Of a stretch of DNA of 64,000 bases, positions 7,977 to 16,874 are shown in pieces (the stretch's first letter is position 1; each line of letters begins with the position of its first letter). The DNA lies in NCBI RefSeq assembly GCF_001650715.1, contig NZ_LWQT01000040.1, forward strand, positions 34,727 to 98,726. Reading direction: 5' to 3'. Both the position numbers and the translations under genes were made by a program. The notes below the pieces were generated by a model. The model did no database searches. It was not told the DNA's origin and was given only the letters and a program-made list of their open reading frames with translations. This stretch comes from Paramagnetospirillum marisnigri. GTDB taxonomy: Bacteria > Pseudomonadota > Alphaproteobacteria > Rhodospirillales > Magnetospirillaceae.

Positions 7977-8411
7977 ATGAATCGCCGGGAAATTCTGTCC
8001 GCCGCCGGAGCGATGGCCGCGGGCCTCGTCGCCACCCAGGCCTTGGCCGCCGACCATGTCCACCACGCCCATGGCCCCTCGACCATCAATGCCAAGATCG
8101 CGGCCACCGGGCTGGACTGCGTCAAGACCGGCGACGCCTGCCTGGCCCATTGCTTCGACACCTTCATCGGCGGCGATACCACCCTGGCGGTCTGCGCCAA
8201 GAAGGTGGACGAGCTGATCGCCGTCTGCACCGCCCTGGCCAAGCTGGCCAGCAACAATTCGCCGCACTTGGCCGCCTATGCCAAGGCCGCCGTCGCCGTC
8301 TGCAAGGACTGCGAGAAGGAATGTCGCAAGCATGCCGACAAGCACGCCACCTGCAAGGCTTGCGCTGATTCCTGCGCCGCTTGCGCCGAGGAATGCGGCA
8401 AGCTGTCCTGA
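7977..8411 (+). CDS. Csp1-like four-helix-bundle copper storage protein
   Basis: 144 residues. An NRREILSAAG twin-arginine-like start leads into a signal peptide ending ALAAD, so it is probably exported by Tat as Csp1 is. The mature part has His-rich VHHAHG and then many Cys in a CxxxC/CxxC pattern (DACLAHC, VCKDCEKEC, TCKACADSC-AAC-EEC), as in the Csp/DUF326 family that stores Cu(I) inside a helical bundle. Start at 7977 with GGGGAG upstream. It is the third gene of the c-di-GMP operon. Together with the copper genes at 3-5 kb it suggests a high copper demand for NosZ or oxidases. Confidence 0.9.
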   Translation: MNRREILSAAGAMAAGLVATQALAADHVHHAHGPSTINAKIAATGLDCVKTGDACLAHCFDTFIGGDTTLAVCAKKVDELIAVCTALAKLASNNSPHLAAYAKAAVAVCKDCEKECRKHADKHATCKACADSCAACAEECGKLS

Positions 8412-8420
8412 GCCCCGTGA

Positions 8421-8451
8421 CGGGTGTCGACCCGGGAAGCGTCGACACCCG
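8421..8451 (+). terminator. Hairpin after the copper storage gene
   Basis: Perfect 11-bp stem CGGGTGTCGAC / GTCGACACCCG with a 9-nt loop, 10 bp after the stop codon. No T-run follows, so it is a probable transcript end or stabiliser rather than a textbook terminator. Confidence 0.6.
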
Positions 8452-8526
8452 CACCCCAGCCTATACCTTTCGCCATAAAGTGCTATCCTGAAAGCTAGAT
8501 TGGCCTGACGGAAGAGGGGAAGCCCC

Positions 8527-11151
8527 ATGGCGGCGGGACTTAGGAAGATCGAGGTTGCGTCCGGCATCTCCTGGATCGAGGTGCCCGAAGCGGACCTCCG
8601 CATCCTATGCGGCTGCCCCGCCGATGCCGTGAAGCATATGATGCGTCATGGCTTGATCCTGCCCACCCAAGTGGGCGGCGTGCGCACGGAAACCGGCCCC
8701 AATGCCATCTTGCTGTCGGACGTCATGGTCCAGAACGGCGCCTTCTGCAATCTGGGTGAATTCCCGATCCTGCAGATGTTCTATCGCCAGGGCATGCTGC
8801 TGCCCGGCCATCCCAATAATAGCGGCACCAAGCCGCTGCTGATAGGGCGCCCCGAACAGCTTCAGGCCCAGTTGCACTACATCTACCGAGGCAATTACGG
8901 CCTGATTTCCGAAGAGGAGTTGCAAGACGCCGGGTTGGATGTCGAAACCGCCCGCGACATGATGCGACTCAAGCTGAAATTCGCCTTCGGCCGCATTCAA
9001 CACCCCCGCCAGCTCCTGGATTCGCTCCCCCTGGCCGACGAAGAGGTCGAGATCAGGAATGGCGTCACCGTGCGTCGACGCGACCTCAACGTCTTCGAAT
9101 TTGGCTATAAGGGCCAAACCGAGACGGTGGATCTCAACCTGCCGCCATTCGAGATGCATGAATGCCCCTATACATTGGGCTTTCATCAGATTCCGCGCGA
9201 ATATTTTGCGGTGGTTCATTCCGGCGACGGCGATGGCTGGGACATCCGGCGGCCCAGCATGGGAGCAGTGCTGGTCTATCAGGGGGGCATCTATCTGGTG
9301 GATGCCGGTCCCAATCTGATCTACGCCCTCAACGCGCTGGGTATCGGCATCAATGAGGTGGAAGGCATCTTCCACACCCATTGCCACGACGACCACTTCG
9401 CCGGACTGACCACCCTGATCCGCGCCGACCGCCGCATCAAGTATTTCGCCACCCCCATGGTCCGCGCCTCGGTGGCCAAGAAGCTGGCGGCGCTGCTGTC
9501 CATCGAGGAAGAGGATTTTTCAGACTTTTTCGAAGTCCATGATCTGGTCCAGGGTGACTGGAACGATGTGGCGGGTTTGGAGGTCAAGCCCATCTTCTCG
9601 CCCCATCCGGTGGAAACCACGCCCTTCATCTTCCGGGTCCTGTCCGAAAGCGGCTATCGCAGCTACGCCCATTTCGCCGATATCATCGGCCTGAAGCTCT
9701 TGCACGGCATGATCACCGACGACCCCGCCGCGCCGGGCCTGTCCAAGGAATGGATGGCACGGGTCGTCGCCGATTACGCCGAACCGGCCGATGTGAAGAA
9801 GGTGGATATCGGCGGCGGATTGATCCACGGCCAGGCCGAGGATTTCATCTCGGACACGTCGGGCAAGATCATCTTGTCCCATACGGCGCTAAAGCTGACC
9901 GATCTGCAAAAGCGCATCGGCTCGGGGGCCTCGTTCGGCACCGTCGATGTGCTGATCCCCAGCAATCGGGACTTCGCCCGACGTTCCGCCTATGGCCATC
10001 TGGCCAGCTATTTTCCGACGGTGATGGATTCCCATCTCCAGATTCTGCTGAATTCGCCGCTGGTCACCTTCAATCCCGAAACCATCCTGATCAAGGAAGG
10101 GTTCGTTGGCGACGCCATCTACCTGCTTCTCACTGGACAGGTGGAGATGCTGAGCCATGAAAGCCCGATCCGCAGCCAACTGTCCTCGGGCGCGCTGCTG
10201 GGCGAGTTGGCCGGGTTGCATGGCCTGCCGTCCTTGGAAACCTATCGCGCCACCAGCTATGTGCAGGCGCTGCGGTTGTCGAGCGAGCTGTATAGTGAAT
10301 TCGTCAAGCGCCACAACCTGTTCGGCGATATTTCCCGGCTGATGGAAAGCCGGGAATTCCTCCAGCGCTCCTGGCTGTTCGGCGAGGTTGTGTCCACCGG
10401 AACCTTGAACGCCATCGCCAACGGCATGACCACGCGAAGTTTCGCGGCGGGCGAGCCGCTGTTGGTCGGCGACCGCCATGTCGCCCTGATCCGCCACGGC
10501 GAAGCCGCCAGGGTCGCTGGCGGACGGGAACTGGAACGGCTGGGCCCCGGCGACTTCCTGGGCGAGGAAACGGCGGTCTTCGAAACGCCTCGATTGTCAG
10601 AGGTGATCGCCACCCAGCCAACCGATGTCTATGTCCTGGCCGCCGCCACCCTGGCCAGGATTCCGGGCGTGCGCTGGAAGCTGTTCGAGACCTTCCATCG
10701 CCGCACCAGAGCCTGTTCCCAGGGCCATGGCGAGGAGGGCGAGGGCGGCGGCGAGTTGCCTTGGCGTCCGGAATACAGTGTCAACATCCAGCGCATCGAC
10801 AATCATCACCGGCGTCTGCTGGAACTGTCGAGCCGACTGATTGAAGCCATGCGCAAGAACAAGGGGGAGACGGAAACCGCCGAGTCCATGGAAGCGCTCA
10901 TCGCCTTTGCCCTGTATCATTTCACCGAGGAGGAAATGATGCTGAAGCGCTACGGCTATCCTGAACTTCAAGGGCACGGCTCCAAGCACAAGCGCCTGAT
11001 GGCCCAGGTTCACGACCTGGAGCAAAGGATTGCGGCCCGGTCCATGTCCGTGGCCGAGGTGCTCGCCTTCCTGGAAGACTGGATCATTACCCACATTCTG
11101 ATGGAAGATCGCCGGTACGCCCCCTTCGTCAACGACAAAGGAGTCTATTAG
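8527..11151 (+). CDS. Metallo-beta-lactamase / two cNMP-binding / hemerythrin fusion protein
   Basis: 874-residue cytoplasmic protein with four recognisable parts. Residues 1-200 are unassigned. Residues 210-500 are a metallo-beta-lactamase fold with the HxHxDH dimetal motif at 285-290 (HCHDDH) and a further metal-region histidine in SPHPVE. Residues 505-600 and 615-715 look like two CRP-type cNMP-binding domains (GALLGELAGL, GDFLGEETAV). Residues 745-868 are a hemerythrin domain with DNHH, HFTEEE, HKRLM and HILMED, which should bind a di-iron O2 site. The MBL part could be a hydrolase or, as in flavodiiron proteins, a di-iron redox site; I cannot tell which. It ends 8 bp before the histidine kinase gene, so the two probably work together in oxygen or nucleotide sensing. 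Confidence 0.88.
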   Translation: MAAGLRKIEVASGISWIEVPEADLRILCGCPADAVKHMMRHGLILPTQVGGVRTETGPNAILLSDVMVQNGAFCNLGEFPILQMFYRQGMLLPGHPNNSGTKPLLIGRPEQLQAQLHYIYRGNYGLISEEELQDAGLDVETARDMMRLKLKFAFGRIQHPRQLLDSLPLADEEVEIRNGVTVRRRDLNVFEFGYKGQTETVDLNLPPFEMHECPYTLGFHQIPREYFAVVHSGDGDGWDIRRPSMGAVLVYQGGIYLVDAGPNLIYALNALGIGINEVEGIFHTHCHDDHFAGLTTLIRADRRIKYFATPMVRASVAKKLAALLSIEEEDFSDFFEVHDLVQGDWNDVAGLEVKPIFSPHPVETTPFIFRVLSESGYRSYAHFADIIGLKLLHGMITDDPAAPGLSKEWMARVVADYAEPADVKKVDIGGGLIHGQAEDFISDTSGKIILSHTALKLTDLQKRIGSGASFGTVDVLIPSNRDFARRSAYGHLASYFPTVMDSHLQILLNSPLVTFNPETILIKEGFVGDAIYLLLTGQVEMLSHESPIRSQLSSGALLGELAGLHGLPSLETYRATSYVQALRLSSELYSEFVKRHNLFGDISRLMESREFLQRSWLFGEVVSTGTLNAIANGMTTRSFAAGEPLLVGDRHVALIRHGEAARVAGGRELERLGPGDFLGEETAVFETPRLSEVIATQPTDVYVLAAATLARIPGVRWKLFETFHRRTRACSQGHGEEGEGGGELPWRPEYSVNIQRIDNHHRRLLELSSRLIEAMRKNKGETETAESMEALIAFALYHFTEEEMMLKRYGYPELQGHGSKHKRLMAQVHDLEQRIAARSMSVAEVLAFLEDWIITHILMEDRRYAPFVNDKGVY

Positions 11152-11159
11152 GAACAGAT

Positions 11160-13118
11160 ATGAAGCACTCCGCCCCCGGCCACGAAACCATAGACCTGAC
11201 GATGATGCAGGGGGTCCTGGAACACCTTGACCAGGGCATCTCGGTCTTTGACACCGATCTGCGGCTGGTCTTGTGGAACCGACGGTTCGGCGAGCTGTTT
11301 CAACTGCCCCCCCATCTGCTGGTGCATGGCGCCGCGTTCGAGGCGATCATCCGCTTCAATGCCGAACGGGGGGAATACGGCCCCTGCGATGCCGACGCCT
11401 TCGTCGCCGAGCGGATCAGTATTGCCCGCGAGTTCCGCTCGCACCGCACGGTCCGGACCCGCCCCGATGGCCGTGTCATCGAGATCATCGGCAATCCCCT
11501 GCCCAATGGTGGCTTCGTGACCACCTATGCCGACGTGACCGTCGCCCATCAGGTCACAGACAATCTGCGCGAATCCAACGAACGGCTGGATCAGATGGTG
11601 GAGCGCCGCACCCACGCGCTGCAGCAGAGCGAGGACCGGCATCGCGCCTATGCGGAATTGCTGGAGGCCACCGTCCGCCACATGCCCCAGGGGGTCAGTG
11701 TCTTCGATTCCGATCTCAATCTGGTGGTTGCCAATGACGGGTTCTTCGAGCTGACCCAGATCCCCAAGGACTTCAATGTCCCGGGCAAGGCGTTCGAGGA
11801 CTTCATGCTGTTCAATGCGCAAAGGGGCGAATACGGCCCTGGCGATCCGATGGAACTGGCCCGTCAGCGCGTCGAGATCGCCCGCAAGATGGAGCCCCAC
11901 GCCTTCGACCGCATCCGCCCCGACGGGGCCGTGGTGGAAGTTCGCGGCAATCCCATTCCCGGGCGAGGCTTCATCAGCACCTTCACCGACATCACCGCCC
12001 GCCACCAGGCCGAGGAAGCCTTGCGCGAGGCCATGACCATGGCCCGCACCCTGCTGGACGCGCCGGGCTTGATCATCTTCCTGATCACCCTGGACGGCAC
12101 CATCGTCGACCTCAACGAGGGCGGCGCCATGGCCTTGCGCCAGTCCAAGGCCGAATTGATCGGCAGCAATGTCTATCAGGTCATGCCGCCCAAGGTCAGC
12201 GCCCGCCGCGCCGCCTTCGCCCAACTGGCGCTGGCCGAGGGCCGCGCCGTCCATTTCGAGGATGAATCCCACGGCCGTTGGTACGAGATCACCATCACCC
12301 CCTATCCTGTCGATCGAACCTCGGCGCCCCGACTGATGATCATCGCCCATGAGGTCACCCACCGCCGCAAGGCCGAGGAGCGGCTGCGCGAGGCGAGCGT
12401 GATGGCGGAATCGGCCAACCGCACCAAGACCGAGTTCCTGGCCGCCATGAGCCACGAACTGCGCACGCCCCTGAACGCGATCATTGGCTTTTCCGAAATC
12501 ATCATGCGCGAGATGTTCGGGCCGCTGTCCGATCGCTACCGCGCCTATGGTCAGGATATCAACGCGGCCGGGCAGCATCTGTTGGCCATGATCAACGACA
12601 TTCTCGACATCTCGCGCATCGAGATCGGTGCCTTCAGCCTGTCACTGGAGACTATCGAGCCAGCCTCCTTGGCGGAATCGGCATTGCGCCTGATCAGCAC
12701 CCGGGCGGAACAGGGCTCGATCCAACTTCTGTCCAAGATTCCCAAGAATTTGCCCATGCTGCGGGTGGATATCCGCAGAACCAAGCAGATCCTGCTGAAC
12801 CTGCTGGGCAATGCCGTCAAATTCACCCCGGCGGGGGGGCGCGTGTCGCTGTCGGCCCGTCTGGAGCCCGATGGCGGTCTGGCCTTCCTGGTATCCGATA
12901 CCGGCATCGGCATGGCACCCGACGACATTGCCGTGGCCCTGGCACCGTTCGGTCAGGTGGATAGCGGCCTCGACCGCCGCTTCGAGGGCGTTGGCCTGGG
13001 ACTGCCCCTGTCGAAATCACTGGTGGAACTGCATGGGGGATCGCTGGTCCTGGAGTCGGTGCCCGGACAGGGAACCACCGTCACCGTCCGCTTTCCGCCC
13101 CAATGCCTGGTGACATGA
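11160..13118 (+). CDS. Soluble PAS-PAS-PAS hybrid-less sensor histidine kinase
   Basis: 652 residues, no membrane helix. Residues 15-130 and 165-280 are two similar PAS-7-type domains (DQGISVFDTDL / PQGVSVFDSDL, each followed by FNA-x-RGEYGP), so one arose by duplication. Residues 290-405 are a third PAS domain. The HisKA box (MSHELRTPLN, His near 433) and a HATPase domain with N, G1 and G2 boxes (LLGNAVKFTP, DTGIGM, GVGLGLPLS) follow. No receiver domain or response regulator gene lies beside it, so its partner is elsewhere. It is cotranscribed with the MBL-cNMP-hemerythrin gene, which may supply or report its signal (inference). Confidence 0.92.
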   Translation: MKHSAPGHETIDLTMMQGVLEHLDQGISVFDTDLRLVLWNRRFGELFQLPPHLLVHGAAFEAIIRFNAERGEYGPCDADAFVAERISIAREFRSHRTVRTRPDGRVIEIIGNPLPNGGFVTTYADVTVAHQVTDNLRESNERLDQMVERRTHALQQSEDRHRAYAELLEATVRHMPQGVSVFDSDLNLVVANDGFFELTQIPKDFNVPGKAFEDFMLFNAQRGEYGPGDPMELARQRVEIARKMEPHAFDRIRPDGAVVEVRGNPIPGRGFISTFTDITARHQAEEALREAMTMARTLLDAPGLIIFLITLDGTIVDLNEGGAMALRQSKAELIGSNVYQVMPPKVSARRAAFAQLALAEGRAVHFEDESHGRWYEITITPYPVDRTSAPRLMIIAHEVTHRRKAEERLREASVMAESANRTKTEFLAAMSHELRTPLNAIIGFSEIIMREMFGPLSDRYRAYGQDINAAGQHLLAMINDILDISRIEIGAFSLSLETIEPASLAESALRLISTRAEQGSIQLLSKIPKNLPMLRVDIRRTKQILLNLLGNAVKFTPAGGRVSLSARLEPDGGLAFLVSDTGIGMAPDDIAVALAPFGQVDSGLDRRFEGVGLGLPLSKSLVELHGGSLVLESVPGQGTTVTVRFPPQCLVT

Positions 13119-13122
13119 AGCC

Positions 13123-13536
13123 TCAGTTGCCGTCCTTGACCCAGGGAATGCGCTGCACCGGCACGCCTTCCTCTTCCAGTTCCTTGGCCTGTTCGACGGT
13201 CGCCTCGCCATAGATGGGGCGGGATTCACCCTCGCCATAGTGAATCTTGCGCGCCTCCTCGGGAAAGCGCTCGCCCACATAGTCGCAGCTTTCCTTGACC
13301 TGCCGCTTCATTTCCACCAGCACCTTGCGGACTTCACCCACCGCTTCGCGCACATCCAGGGCATCGCCGCGTCCCTTGGCCAGCCGGGGCGCCATGGGGG
13401 CCTTTTCAATGCTGGTGCCGCCGCAGATCGGACAGGAAATGCCGCCAGCGGCGGCCAAGGCGTCATAGGTGGCGCCGTCCTTGAACCAGGCTTCGAATTG
13501 ATGCTGGTCGCCACAGCGCAGTTCAAACAAAATCAT
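13123..13536 (-). CDS. DUF1178 family protein
   Basis: 137 residues. The N-terminus MILFELRCGDQHQFEAWF and a CPICGG half zinc ribbon near residue 35 are typical of the DUF1178 family, which is common in alphaproteobacteria and has no known function. The C-terminal half is Lys/Glu-rich and probably helical (EMKRQVKESCDYVGE). It is convergent with the histidine kinase and 68 bp divergent from the methyltransferase gene. Confidence 0.88.
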   Translation of the reverse strand: MILFELRCGDQHQFEAWFKDGATYDALAAAGGISCPICGGTSIEKAPMAPRLAKGRGDALDVREAVGEVRKVLVEMKRQVKESCDYVGERFPEEARKIHYGEGESRPIYGEATVEQAKELEEEGVPVQRIPWVKDGN

Positions 13537-13604
13537 TTGAGGTCACGTCCCGTCCATCGCGGACCCATAGTATAAGACCCAACCGGGGAGGAACGCAAAA
13601 CACC

Positions 13605-14135
13605 ATGGGCATGGATGCGTGCAAGATCGAGCCGTCGCCGTGGATCACCCGCTTCGCTTCCCTGGCGCGGCCGGGCGGAGCGGTGCTGGATCTCGCCTGC
13701 GGCGGCGGACGCCATTCGCGGCTGTTCCTCGAGCGGGGCCATCCGGTGACGGCGGTGGACCGCGATGTGGCCCAGGCCGCCCTGGCGGTTGGGGCCGAGC
13801 GCATCGCCGCCGACCTGGAGGATGGATCGCCCTGGCCGCTGCCCAACCGCCGTTTCGCCGTGGTGGTTGTCACCAATTATCTGTGGCGCCCCCTGTTCCC
13901 GGCACTGCTGGGCAGTCTGGAAGAGGGCGGCTTGCTGCTTTACGAGACCTTCGCCCTGGGCAATGAGGTTTTCGGCCGTCCGCGCAATCCCGATCATCTG
14001 CTGGAGCGCGGCGAGTTGTTGCGTCTTTGCACGGGCTTGACGGTGGTGGCCTTCGAGGACGGCATCGAGGCGGGGCGCAAGGTGGTGCAGCGCCTGTGCG
14101 CCATCAATGGTCCAGGCCCCGCCCCGCTGCCCTAG
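13605..14135 (+). CDS. SAM-dependent methyltransferase (TehB-like fold)
   Basis: 176 residues. The class I methyltransferase motif I is clear (VLDLACGGGRHS), followed by an acidic motif II (VDRDVAQA) and the motif IV region (VVVTNYLW). The substrate is unknown; the compact size resembles TehB-like and small-molecule methyltransferases. A GGGGAGG ribosome site lies about 15 nt upstream of the chosen ATG, and the ATG at 13611 fits that site slightly better. Confidence 0.85.
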   Translation: MGMDACKIEPSPWITRFASLARPGGAVLDLACGGGRHSRLFLERGHPVTAVDRDVAQAALAVGAERIAADLEDGSPWPLPNRRFAVVVVTNYLWRPLFPALLGSLEEGGLLLYETFALGNEVFGRPRNPDHLLERGELLRLCTGLTVVAFEDGIEAGRKVVQRLCAINGPGPAPLP

Positions 14136-14138
14136 AGT

Positions 14139-14270
14139 CTGTCCGAGTTTGGTGGAGTCAACATTCCCTCTCGTCACCCTCGGGCCTGACCCGAGGGTCC
14201 ATGGATGGCCGGATCAAGTCCGGCCATGACGAGGAGCGAGAAAGCTTCCGCCTAAATCGGACAAACACTA
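14139..14270. repeat. Dispersed palindromic repeat, copy 1
   Basis: Outer inverted ends (GTCCGAGTTT at the left, AAATCGGACAAAC at the right) enclose two hairpins: CCCTCGGG-N5-CCCGAGGG (14177-14197) and ATGGCCGGA-N5-TCCGGCCAT (14205-14227), bounded by TCGTCA/TGACGA. The same modules recur at 53639 and 58459. It fills the gap between the methyltransferase and the paralogue pair. Confidence 0.8.
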
Positions 14271-14287
14271 GAAGGGGGGAAACCCAA

Positions 14288-15556
14288 TCAGGTCACGATG
14301 GCGCCGGTCTTGGGCGGCTGGGCCTTCTTCACCCCGGCGAACATCTTGCCGATGAAGGCCGCCAGATCGGAAAGCTCGGTATCCTGCGAAATTCCCGCAG
14401 CCTTGGCCCGTTCCACGAACTTGCCCACATAGTCCAGATTCCCCGGCACTCCGAAGGAACGGCGGAACATGTCCTCGCCCAGCATGTCGAACAGAATGAT
14501 GGTGGTCACCGCCAACTGGTCGGTGCGCAAGCCAAGATCGCCCACCAGCATCTTGGCGGGCAAGCCGCCCATCTCGGACAGCAAGCCGGTGATGCGCACC
14601 GTCTGCTCGGCATTGGGCAAGGCCGCCCGCACCGCGGGGTCCAGCAGGGTCATGGTGAAGGCGGCGCCACGCAGGCGCTTCTGATCGGGGGTCAGCACCT
14701 CGGCCAGGCGGGCGCGGCGGTCCTGGGTGGCGGCAGCGGGCTTGGCGGTCTCGATGGGCGCCATGCGCGCCCCATCGCCCGCCTCGGCGCCACCGCTGGG
14801 AGACACCCCCAGCGACTTGGCCTTCTCCTTGGTCTTGGCGGCCTCGGCCTTAGCTTTGGCCGACAGCAGGAAGGTGGGGATGGCCTCGGGCAGGGTGGAA
14901 GGAACCGGCAGCTCCTTCGGATTGTCGCGCAAACGCCGGATATCCTCGGGGACCTTGTAGTCCAGGATACGGCTGCCCAGCCGCTTCACCATCTGCGGCG
15001 ACAGGGTCGAATACTCCGGCACCAGCGGCACCTGCCAGTCGTGCAGCAGGTGCTCCTTGAAGGCGTCGTAAAGCGCTTCTCCCCGGCCGCGCTTGGCCTT
15101 GGCCGCGCCGGGACCGGCCACGAACAGCTTGACCAACCGGCCCAGCATGCCGCTGCCCCTCTCCGCCTCCTTGTCTTGCCGCGAGGCGCCGCGCAGCGAC
15201 CGGTTCTCGCCATCGAGGCGCTTGCGGAAATGGCGCTTGGCATGGGTACGCACCACCATGGCCACCACGTCGTCGAGGCTGCGGCCGCACGACAGCAAGG
15301 CGTCGGCGGTTTCCACGGGGACATTGTGCTGGTCCACCAGCAGGGCGGCGAATCTCTCCGGATTGGCGCGGAAGGCCTTGAAGCAACGGTCCAGCAGTTC
15401 GGGATCGTCCAGGACATGCTCCAGCACGCCCCGGCGCGGCAGCTTCTTCAGCTCCGGCACCAGTTGGGCCATGACCTCGGCAACCGGCCCTTCAAGGGTC
15501 AGGTTGATGCGGCGAACCATGTCTGCTTGCACGGCGGAAGGCAGGCGCGGCATCAA
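14288..15556 (-). CDS. Uncharacterised protein, tandem paralogue A
   Basis: 422 residues, cytoplasmic by composition. Family unknown to me. It shares blocks along its whole length with the next gene: PELKKLP, LSCGRSLDDVVAMVVRT, AKRHFRKRL, LLHDWQVPLVPEY, LLDPAVRAALPNAEQ and LGLRTDQLAV. The middle (about 240-290) is a charged Lys/Ala/Glu linker absent or different in the paralogue, so the protein is probably two conserved domains joined by a variable spacer. Downstream of paralogue B by 69 bp on the same strand, thus probably co-transcribed. No catalytic motif was recognised. Confidence 0.85.
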   Translation of the reverse strand: MMPRLPSAVQADMVRRINLTLEGPVAEVMAQLVPELKKLPRRGVLEHVLDDPELLDRCFKAFRANPERFAALLVDQHNVPVETADALLSCGRSLDDVVAMVVRTHAKRHFRKRLDGENRSLRGASRQDKEAERGSGMLGRLVKLFVAGPGAAKAKRGRGEALYDAFKEHLLHDWQVPLVPEYSTLSPQMVKRLGSRILDYKVPEDIRRLRDNPKELPVPSTLPEAIPTFLLSAKAKAEAAKTKEKAKSLGVSPSGGAEAGDGARMAPIETAKPAAATQDRRARLAEVLTPDQKRLRGAAFTMTLLDPAVRAALPNAEQTVRITGLLSEMGGLPAKMLVGDLGLRTDQLAVTTIILFDMLGEDMFRRSFGVPGNLDYVGKFVERAKAAGISQDTELSDLAAFIGKMFAGVKKAQPPKTGAIVT

Positions 15557-15625
15557 TGGGTCCGTTCAGTTCGATCCATCCTACAAAGGTAGGACGCTTC
15601 GCGGGAAAACCCAAGCCTACGGAAG

Positions 15626-16738
15626 TCAGTCCCGTCGCGACCGATGGCCGAAGCGGGCGAAGACACCACGCATGAAAATGGCGCAGTCCAGCACGTCCGA
15701 TCCCGGCCCCAGCGCCCGCACCCGGGCGCGATCGACGATGCGCGACACCAGTTCCGGATCGGCGCGCGGGCCGAACAGACGGCCGAACACCGTGCTGCCG
15801 ATACTGTCATGGGCCACCAGCAGCATCACCGCCAGTTGGTCCTTGCGCAGCCCCAGGCCTTCCACCAGCAGCGATGCCGGGGTCGCGCCGACGCCACGCA
15901 ACACGTCGCTGATCTTGACGATCTGATCGGCGTTGGGCAAAGCCGCCCGGACCTCGGGGTCCAGCAGGATCTGGTTGAAAGCCTCGGTGCGCAGGCGCAA
16001 GCCATCGGCCGACAGGATATCCGTCAAAACCGCCGTGCGCGGATCGGTGGCCTGTACCGAGGGACCGGACTCGCCAGGCGCCGATGCCCCCTGCAGCAGC
16101 GCCCCGTTCAACCCGGCGGTGCCGACAACGATGGTATCGGTCCGGGCGGGCATTTCGGGCCGCATCACCGGAGCATCGGGATCGGCGATCAGACGGGCCA
16201 GGGCCTCGGGCTCGCGGGCATCCAGAATCTTGGCACCGACGCGCCGCACCAGGGCCGGTTCCATCTCGGCATAGGTCGGGACCAGCGGCACCTGCCATTC
16301 GTGCAGCAGATAGGCCTTGATGGCGTCATAGAGTTCGTCAGCCGCGCTGCGGGTTTCCGGCACGCTGTTCCCCGCCTCGCGGGTGCTGGGCATCAGGGTG
16401 CGGCGGAAATAGCGTTTGGCGGCGGTGCGCACCACCATGGCGATGACTTCCGCCAGGGTGCGGCCGCAGGACAGCGGCACATTGTCCTCGGTCACCGGGC
16501 GGCGGCGCTCGTCCACCACCACCTGGCGGAACCGCGCGCGCTCGCTGCGGAAAATCTCGAAACACCGCGCCAACAGCCCCAGATCATCCAGGGTGCGGTC
16601 ATAGGCCTGCTCGCGCGGCAGGGCCTTGAGCTCCGGCAGGAACTGGCCAAGGATATCGACCACCGGCCCCTGAAGGGTACCGTTGATCCGGAAGACCGCT
16701 GTGGCCGTGTCGGTCATGGCGGTGGCGTTTGCACCCAT
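15626..16738 (-). CDS. Uncharacterised protein, tandem paralogue B
   Basis: 370 residues. Same two-domain layout as paralogue A: an N-terminal part with PELKALP, LSCGRTLAEVIAMVVRT and LLHEWQVPLVPTY, and a C-terminal part with LLDPEVRAALPNADQ, LGLRKDQLAV and a final helical region. The linker between them is short and Pro/Thr-rich. First gene of the pair. A perfect CRP-type palindrome and a second inverted repeat lie in its upstream region. Function unknown. An in-frame ATG at residue 8 is an alternative start. Confidence 0.86.
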   Translation of the reverse strand: MGANATAMTDTATAVFRINGTLQGPVVDILGQFLPELKALPREQAYDRTLDDLGLLARCFEIFRSERARFRQVVVDERRRPVTEDNVPLSCGRTLAEVIAMVVRTAAKRYFRRTLMPSTREAGNSVPETRSAADELYDAIKAYLLHEWQVPLVPTYAEMEPALVRRVGAKILDAREPEALARLIADPDAPVMRPEMPARTDTIVVGTAGLNGALLQGASAPGESGPSVQATDPRTAVLTDILSADGLRLRTEAFNQILLDPEVRAALPNADQIVKISDVLRGVGATPASLLVEGLGLRKDQLAVMLLVAHDSIGSTVFGRLFGPRADPELVSRIVDRARVRALGPGSDVLDCAIFMRGVFARFGHRSRRD

Positions 16739-16758
16739 GACCGGCTCCTTTCGTCAAT

Positions 16759-16785
16759 GGGTTAAATTTATTGCCTAATTTACCC
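16759..16785. promoter_or_regulatory. AT-rich inverted repeat upstream of the paralogue pair
   Basis: GGGTTAAATT...AATTTACCCC is an imperfect inverted repeat about 20-45 bp upstream of the paralogue B start, in an AT-rich patch. It could be an operator or overlap the promoter. Weak evidence. Confidence 0.3.
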
Positions 16786-16844
16786 CAATATGACGGGGGC
16801 TGGTAGGACTATCACCAGACTAGACCACATCACAGCTAGGGGAA

Positions 16845-16860
16845 TGTGATCGCCTTCACA
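16845..16860. promoter_or_regulatory. Perfect CRP/CAP-type palindrome
   Basis: TGTGA-TCGCCT-TCACA matches the CRP consensus TGTGA-N6-TCACA exactly. It lies about 110 bp upstream of the paralogue B start and 15 bp beyond the 3' end of the map gene, so paralogue B is the likely target. Confidence 0.55.
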
Positions 16861-16874
16861 CAATGAAGACGATT

